A stretch of 64,000 nucleotides of DNA from Struthio camelus (taxonomy: Eukaryota; Chordata; Aves; Struthioniformes; Struthionidae), in assembly GCF_040807025.1 (NCBI RefSeq), contig NC_090953.1, forward strand, positions 21,870,997-21,934,996, written 5' to 3'. The notes under the pieces are model-generated. The model was given only the letters and a program-made list of their open reading frames with translations, searched no databases and had not been told where the DNA came from. This document shows, one piece after another, positions 58,238 to 64,000 of the stretch. The translations under genes and the position numbers were made by a program. Each line of letters starts with the position of its first letter. The first letter of the stretch is position 1.

Positions 58238-59410
58238 CTATGTGATGAAAAAATCACTTTTATATTTCCTAGCCTTTAAAACAACGTTATCAGCTTCCTT
58301 CAGAGTATCTGTTAAAGGTCTGAAGTTTAGAAAATAACATATAAGATCAGTTAATTTGGGGCGAAAGTGGTCTGTCAAAGTTTTGCAGAACTTAATCAAG
58401 AACTTCTTTGGACCAGGTCCTCCCCCTGCAAGTGTGACTGATTGGATGTCCTCCGAGTCTCTCTGCAAATGTTCAGCTTTAACTTGGACCCCAGCTTCTC
58501 CAGCATGAGTCCTCAGAAGGTAACGAATTTCTCTGTTTTGTTTTCTAGTATGTATTACTGTATGGTTTTCACTTCTTAGCTTATATGCTGTAACAGTATA
58601 TCCTTTCTTCTCTGTCTTACTGTGCTTTTGTCCACCCTGATTTAAAATACTCACTATTTTTCCTAGCACAAGAGCATGTAGTAGGCACCCTAAAAGCACA
58701 AGCTTATTCAAATTTGTCTTTGCACTTGTATTTGTATATAACTCCATTTTTTTTCTTTCAGAGATAAGAAATCTGCATGCTGCATTTTTCCTCCTTTTAA
58801 TTCCTGAAGTTTTCTCAATTAACTTTTTCTTCAATACAATATTATAAATCCCATACAGTGAGCTGGCAAGTAATATGCCGTTATGGAAACAGACTTGTTT
58901 TTTGTTAGTTTCAACCTCCAGCACTAGAAATGAATTGAAAAGAAAAAGGTTCAGTTGATATTTTCTATGCCTCTGACTACCCCACCAGTTTCTTTGTGTC
59001 ATCAAGACAGAAAGAGAGACAGACCATGTCATTTCACCTCTCTTTGCCTGAGTAAGAGAATCCTGTAAGGATGCAGACAGTAATATATAATATAGTCGTG
59101 TGATCAGCAAATGGTTATGTGAATAAAACAAATGAATCTTCAAAGAGGGCATCACTTGTCCAGCCAAGACATCTGTCTGGATAGTATTTTGTTTCAGGAA
59201 TGGACCTTGTGAATAAGTTTCCTTACTTCCATGACATGAACTATGCACTGTAAAGTTTAAGGCAAAGTTAAAAGCTCTCTGAGTACTGAGATTTTCAGAA
59301 GATATTGGCAAGGCAAAAATAAAACCATCAAGGAAGGTGCCTTGCTTAATATTAGGGACATGTACCGAACAAAGAGTAAATACTCTGCCCAGTAAATCTC
59401 TTTTAACCAT
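58238..59410 (-). CDS. 390-codon open frame of unknown identity downstream of NRG4
   Basis: An uninterrupted frame on the minus strand from ATG (59408-59410) to TAG, in about 38% GC DNA where stops should occur about every 16-18 codons. The next longest chance frames in comparable DNA here are about 160 codons. The product would be basic with one hydrophobic stretch (about residues 236-256, LVLLGCLLHALVLGKIV) and no signal peptide or domain I know. Near its end another minus frame continues for about 100 codons (57958-58257) and a third at 57601-57912, as if a longer frame had been shifted. The plus strand here is also protein-like in places but full of stops. It lies on the same strand as NRG4, about 0.8 kb past its tail exon, so it may be within the NRG4 3' UTR. 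Function unknown; it may be a relic. Confidence 0.35.
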   Translation of the reverse strand: MVKRDLLGRVFTLCSVHVPNIKQGTFLDGFIFALPISSENLSTQRAFNFALNFTVHSSCHGSKETYSQGPFLKQNTIQTDVLAGQVMPSLKIHLFYSHNHLLITRLYYILLSASLQDSLTQAKRGEMTWSVSLSVLMTQRNWWGSQRHRKYQLNLFLFNSFLVLEVETNKKQVCFHNGILLASSLYGIYNIVLKKKLIEKTSGIKRRKNAACRFLISERKKMELYTNTSAKTNLNKLVLLGCLLHALVLGKIVSILNQGGQKHSKTEKKGYTVTAYKLRSENHTVIHTRKQNREIRYLLRTHAGEAGVQVKAEHLQRDSEDIQSVTLAGGGPGPKKFLIKFCKTLTDHFRPKLTDLICYFLNFRPLTDTLKEADNVVLKARKYKSDFFIT

Positions 59411-59723
59411 TATGAGCCTCTCAGCTTAGCATTTTCTTTCAATTTGAATTAAAATCTTGTGCCAGGAAGCTGGCCAATACACTAATAGTGGTACCTTATC
59501 CTCATGCTGCCTTGCTATTAAAAAAAAAGCAGTATTAGCTGGAGATAGGTACTTTTTTTTTCTCTATATCTGTTAAGTGTATCTGAAACAATCCAAATCC
59601 TGGGCATTTATACCAAGGACAAATTTTGAAACTACTGGATCAAGACAGTCACAGCTCTTCTGGGATGATTCTGTGAAAAAGGGCAATCCTATTAGAAATT
59701 CTTATCATTAGCTCATGCTACTT

Positions 59724-59850
59724 ACATTGTGAAAAACCCCTATGATTATCTCATATTCCCTACACAGTGAAAAAAATGATTATTTCATATTTCCCATGCA
59801 GTAAAAAACCAAAATTATCTCACATTTCTACCTGTGCATTGTTGAAAAAG
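59724..59850. repeat. Degenerate minisatellite, unit about 36-39 bp, about 3.5 copies
   Basis: Successive copies follow the pattern CAxTGTGAAAAA, then a short variable spacer, then ATTATCTCATATTTCCC. Three full units and a partial fourth are visible with substitutions and small indels. Confidence 0.65.
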
Positions 59851-60113
59851 GAATCAAAAAAACAGAATCAAAAAAAATACACTTGTCAAGGAAAAATCTC
59901 ACAAAATTCAAACATATGTTTAAAAATTCAAAAAAACTCTCATAAATGCAACCGTTTTTCTTTATGTTTTAGTTGCAGTCTTCCTTCTCCAGCACATCAG
60001 TAAGCCATCTATTTTAGTCTACTTTCTTCTCTCATCATGCTTACCATACCCTCCTCTACACCAGTTATATAATTATGGTTGCTCTGCATGTTGTTCTCCC
60101 ATCGTTCCTCTGC

Positions 60114-60119
60114 TTTATT
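60114..60119 (-). terminator. NRG4: Candidate NRG4 poly(A) signal
   Basis: AATAAA on the minus strand (TTTATT on plus), about 120 bp downstream of the possible NRG4 stop. Other TTTATT motifs occur further left, so the choice is weak. Confidence 0.3.
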
Positions 60120-60235
60120 GCTTTACTCTATTATTATCTCTGAAAAATAAATAAAACATATGCTTTTAATTAGGAAAAAAAAGAGGATTTACCACTTCCT
60201 CTCCTGCCTTCTTTGCAGAGTCCAGTCATTTAATT

Positions 60236-60329
60236 TTAAATGTACTCACTGTTGCAGCCATTGCTGCTTGTAGTCTCAACGAGGTTGGCACTGCACTCTG
60301 ACGAACTCCTCCGTGGAACGGAAGCTTTC
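60236..60329 (-). CDS. NRG4: Neuregulin 4, cytoplasmic-tail exon (partial gene)
   Basis: NRG4 is a small membrane-anchored EGF-family ligand for ErbB4. On the minus strand, a pyrimidine tract and acceptor ending TTATGGTCAG are followed by an exon coding RKASVPRRSSSECSANLVET, then TSSNGCNSEYI and TAA (60236-60238). This aligns with the human tail, QRASSVQYDINLVETSST, with NLVET as the anchor. Gene order (next to FBXO22, convergent) supports the call. A perfect donor GTGAGT at 60249 overlaps the last codons, so the exon may end at 60250 and splice onward. The transmembrane and EGF exons were not found up to 64000 and should lie right of the window. Confidence 0.8.
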
Positions 60330-63300
60330 CTGACCATAAGAAACAAAAAAGAGAGACAATAGGAAAAAAAAAAACACAGAGTGAAAAAAGTTTTCAGAGA
60401 GTGTATCAAAGAAGATACACATTAGCTGAATGATGCTTCCACCAAAAAAAAAAGCAACACAGATCTTCTGCAGTTACATTTGAATTAATACTCCTAATTT
60501 CTGAGAAGTGGGTAGCTGAGGAAGAACAACAGGGATCAGAGGCAGGAACAGGACTCAGAACTACACAGCTTCCCTCTTGGAGTTAATATGTTCCTGTTCT
60601 AGTCTGATTTCTCAGGTCTTTATTATTTAATTAGTAGATAGCACAAAATTCTTTAATTTATCATTAACTCTCTTATATTTGGAAAGGAAATGTGAATAAT
60701 GTGATGTTTTCCACACTTTCTCCAGGAGAAACAGCTCTTTTAAATAGAGCTGATCTCTCCCTTTCTCTTTCTCTCTTTCTTTTAAAAGCAATTAGACATC
60801 TGCTGGCTTGAGAAGAGCCATGAGCTAGTCTCCTTTCTGTCCAGTTTGTGTCCTGTGGTGGTATAAACTCCTCCACAAAGTCTGTTGTCTTGGATAGCTC
60901 AAATAGCTTTATTCCTAGACCCCGTTGTTTTCGCTGGCTGAGTTCCTGTTCGTTGAATATACACTTATCTCGCAAGTAATTTGCCCTTTCAACATGGACT
61001 TATAATAAATTACATAAATGAATTACAGATGTATTGTAGTTTTCCCTAGGGTTTTCTCCACCCCTCTAAGCTGTGCGCTTCACATTCAAGCCTCTCTCTC
61101 TATTTTTTTTAATAAAAGCTATTTCGCGTGGAATCTATACTAGATTAATCAGCTGCCTTCTTATGCTTTTTCCAGTAACCCTTGTACAATCTTCTGGAGA
61201 AAGAAGGCCAGATGGACCTGTACTGACATGTGAATTGCTCATAGCAAAATCTGCCATTTGTTAGCTCAGTAACAATGTAATAGCAGGGATTTTGAAAACT
61301 TTCCTATTTTCCCCAGGACGCAACAGTAAGCTTTATTAGTGCCGTCTGTTCGGGGGTAGGAGGGGAAGGTGTGTTTTGTTTGGGTATGTTCCAGTATAGA
61401 GAGCAGCTAGATCTGGATTTGTGGATGAAATCGGGAGACGAGAGTACAAGGACTCTTCTCTGCCTCCATACACTCTGCTCTGCTAATGTGCTAAGAAGCT
61501 TCTGGGCCTAAAGATGCAGTGCACCATCCTCCAATCCAAGACATTTTTTTTCATTGTTAAGTATAAAATCACTCTCATGAAACCAATTCTCTGATTTAAA
61601 AAGCTCTAAGGGTATGCTTTCATACTGTAAATATTTGACTATCTTCTCTAAAATACCATTGTTGGCAGGATGCCATATCTTCTTGTGAATCGCTGTAGTT
61701 AGGAATAGTTTAATGTGCTCAGCTTTTAGATGAATGTAGCAAACAGACTTGAGCATGCTCTTCAAAGGTTAGGAATCCTTCTTTGACAAAGACGAGACTT
61801 TTATTGCCTATGAAACAGTACCTTCCTGGAGAGAGCTTGATAAAGTAACATAGGCAGCCAAAGTACTAAACTGGCTTTTACATTATTTTTGGGTGCAGAG
61901 AGGAGACTTCTTATGAAGATATAAAATCATTTTACAAGATTCATCTTTCTGGTGAGACATAAAAATATAGTGTTTCTTTGTGAATATTAAAGATTCCTCG
62001 CTGTTTTTTCCTTGAGTAAGTAAATTAAAACTACTCACTACAACCTAAGTAGTTATATTCGGGCTTCCTGAGACTCACTCAGACAGTTCTGGGACCTGTC
62101 AGCATTTTTACCACCATGCTATTAGCCTCTCTGATTACCCTGCTGCCTAGCATCGCCCAGAAGAACAAGGTCTTTGCCAGGACACATGTAGGTGCTAGCA
62201 CTGTAGCTCTCCACTACTGCTGTTGCTGCCCGTGTCATAGGTTAAGGCAAGAGCAGCTACAGTAGGAAAAGCACTGGAGAAAAGCAGTGCAACAGCCTCA
62301 GAATTTCAGTTCCGTAGCATCTTTCCTTTCTACACAGTGCCAGTGGACTGTGTTATGACTTTCCATCCTAAATATTTGACCTGTGTATTATGCACAGGTA
62401 AACAGCTGCAGCCTTTTTCTTAGTGCTAGCTTGACTTGCAGAATTTAAGTGTGCAGTGTCTTCATTGTGTGGAAGAAAGGAAAGTCAGATTCAGTTCACT
62501 GTTTCAAAAACCAGTTTGGATGTCTAAAATGCCAAAAGGCAGAATTCAGAAGGCTCTTCACCCAAAACAGCCAAGCTATCTTTAATGGACATGACTGGCT
62601 GAAATAGAATTACCTGAACTTCATCAGCTTCTATGCTAACCTGCTAAAGCAAAGAGCAAAATTTCTAAGGCCTTCAGAAGGAGAGAGTATAATAGTATAA
62701 AAGTAGAGCTCCATAATGGTTCATAGCCAATGAAAAGTCCACAGCATTTCACAGTTCATGTTAGTATAAGCAGATGGGGAGAAAGGACCCCACTTCCCTC
62801 TCTCCTGGAAAGGTGACCAAGCCGATACCTAAAACTTAGGGGCAGTGTAAAGGCTGCTCTCATGTTGTACTCTATACAACGGCTCTATTTTTCCCAGTTC
62901 TGAGCTGCCTTTTTTCAACATGGTGGTCTTTGACTACTTCTAAATTTACTCTTTCTTTCCCCTCCCGTTCACTGCTGTTCCTTTCACTCAGATCTTCTGT
63001 TGCTTCCCTCTATATTTCTCTCTACATTCCACCATTCTCTGCCTCTAGCCATGTCAAATACTGCCTGTTTCTTCATCATCTTTGATTCTGTCTTACTATC
63101 CTTCATCCTTCTCCTGGTAGGTTCCCCTTCCCAAACCACGCCCTCCTGATGAATCCTAGTACATAATCAAATACAAAATGAATCCAGCTTAACAGGAGAT
63201 TGCTGGCAGCCTAGAAAAATACATTCTTGTTTATTTTTATAGAAAATATTTCCAGATGTGGCTGATAAAAATGTGATGACTCAGCTAAATATGAGAACTG

Positions 63301-64000
63301 TTTCCAACTGTTTGCCCAGATCTCTTCCTATGCAGCCCTTCTCTTTTATAAGCTACTTTCACCACTACTTGTGATAGAGCTTTAGAAATAGAACAATAAT
63401 GAAAGCCTTTCACCCCATCCTGGTCTGCTGCATGGGTGTGTTTGTAGGGAGCACAAAAGTCTCTCACAGATCTACTGCACCCACGCATGCCTGGTCCTGA
63501 AATCTGCCACAGAAGCACGCAGCCTGAGAGGGAGAAAACAAACGGTGTCTCTGTCCCCTGAGGGGGATACAAGTGGTGGCAAGGACAAGAAATTAGAGCA
63601 TCAATTTCCTAAATTATAACACAGATTTGATGTATTAATTTAAGGATTCAATTTCTCGATACTAAGTTGCAACTAATATTTCTTCTTCCTTTGCAACCTT
63701 CCAGATTTTTTTTACTATTTATACTAAAAACACTCTTATTACTGTTTATACTAAAACACTCTCTAATCCTCTGCTGAAAGAGGCACAGAAATGCTTACAA
63801 TATGGTAAAAAAACCCTACACTTTCTGATTCTGGATCAAACGTAATATTTGTTAATAAAGTGTAATAGTGGAAATCTGATAGCACAATATTTCTCTAATA
63901 CTTATAGTTTAATATAGCCTGTCAAGAGGACAAGTCAAGGATGACACAAACTCTCAGCTAACCCTTACAAGCCCCAGTTCCACATCCTTCCAGAATTATA
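60330..64000 (-). other. NRG4: NRG4 intron (upstream of the tail exon)
   Basis: No exon was found. I looked for the transmembrane segment and the six-cysteine EGF module on the minus strand without success. It contains a homopyrimidine stretch (about 60745-60785), poly-A runs and a 27-bp tandem duplication at 63714-63767. Confidence 0.7.
63714..63767. repeat. 27-bp tandem duplication
   Basis: Two diverged copies, ACTATTTATACTAAAAACAC... at 63714-63740 and ACTGTTTATACTAAAACACT... at 63741-63767. Confidence 0.8.

Noticed and set aside
62091-62260. Possible transmembrane or Cys-rich EGF exon of NRG4 on the minus strand.
   Set aside because: Translating the minus strand gave stops and no cysteine spacing of an EGF module. 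These exons more likely lie beyond the right edge.

Overview
The window reads as vertebrate, most likely avian, nuclear DNA. Genes are split into short exons with consensus GT-AG introns, the background is about 40% GC with one sharp CpG island, and a sense-oriented 3'-end fragment of a CR1-type LINE lies near 13.5 kb. CR1 is the dominant retroposon of birds and other sauropsids. The gene order UBE2Q2 (+), FBXO22 (+), NRG4 (-) matches the human 15q24 neighbourhood. In chicken I would expect this block on chromosome 10, which is inference from synteny knowledge, not something seen here.

Layout. 1-9300 is the 3' part of UBE2Q2 intron 1; exon 1 and its promoter lie left of the window. 9301-41759 holds twelve UBE2Q2 coding exons (human exons 2-13), giving 315 codons that join in phase and end at a TAA. 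The UBE2Q2 3' UTR follows, with polyadenylation signals at 42454 and 43462. About 43.2-44.3 kb is a CpG island carrying a CRE, a GC box and the FBXO22 start. 43769-50604 holds seven FBXO22 coding exons that give an intact 393-residue F-box/FIST protein. 50605-60235 has no gene I can name, but it contains a statistically remarkable 390-codon open frame on the minus strand (58238-59410), an exon-like block near 52.5 kb, an orphan GC-rich patch near 54.6 kb and a small minisatellite. 60236-60329 (-) is the exon for the NRG4 cytoplasmic tail; the rest of NRG4 (EGF and transmembrane exons) should lie right of the window, and 60330-64000 is its intron.

How the genes relate. UBE2Q2 (an E2 ubiquitin-conjugating enzyme) and FBXO22 (a substrate receptor of an SCF E3 ligase) both act in ubiquitination. 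They sit head to tail, with the last UBE2Q2 poly(A) signal only about 300 bp from the FBXO22 ATG. NRG4 converges on FBXO22 from the other strand and encodes an unrelated membrane-anchored ErbB4 ligand.

Most unexpected content. (i) A decayed, intronless, antisense coding relic of about 1.25 kb fills much of FBXO22 intron 4 and runs up to the exon 5 acceptor. (ii) The 390-codon minus-strand frame lies downstream of NRG4. (iii) A GT-AG intron-like GC-rich block interrupts the distal UBE2Q2 3' UTR. I found no tRNA, rRNA, CRISPR or operon structure, and no evidence of a prokaryotic or defence-type system.
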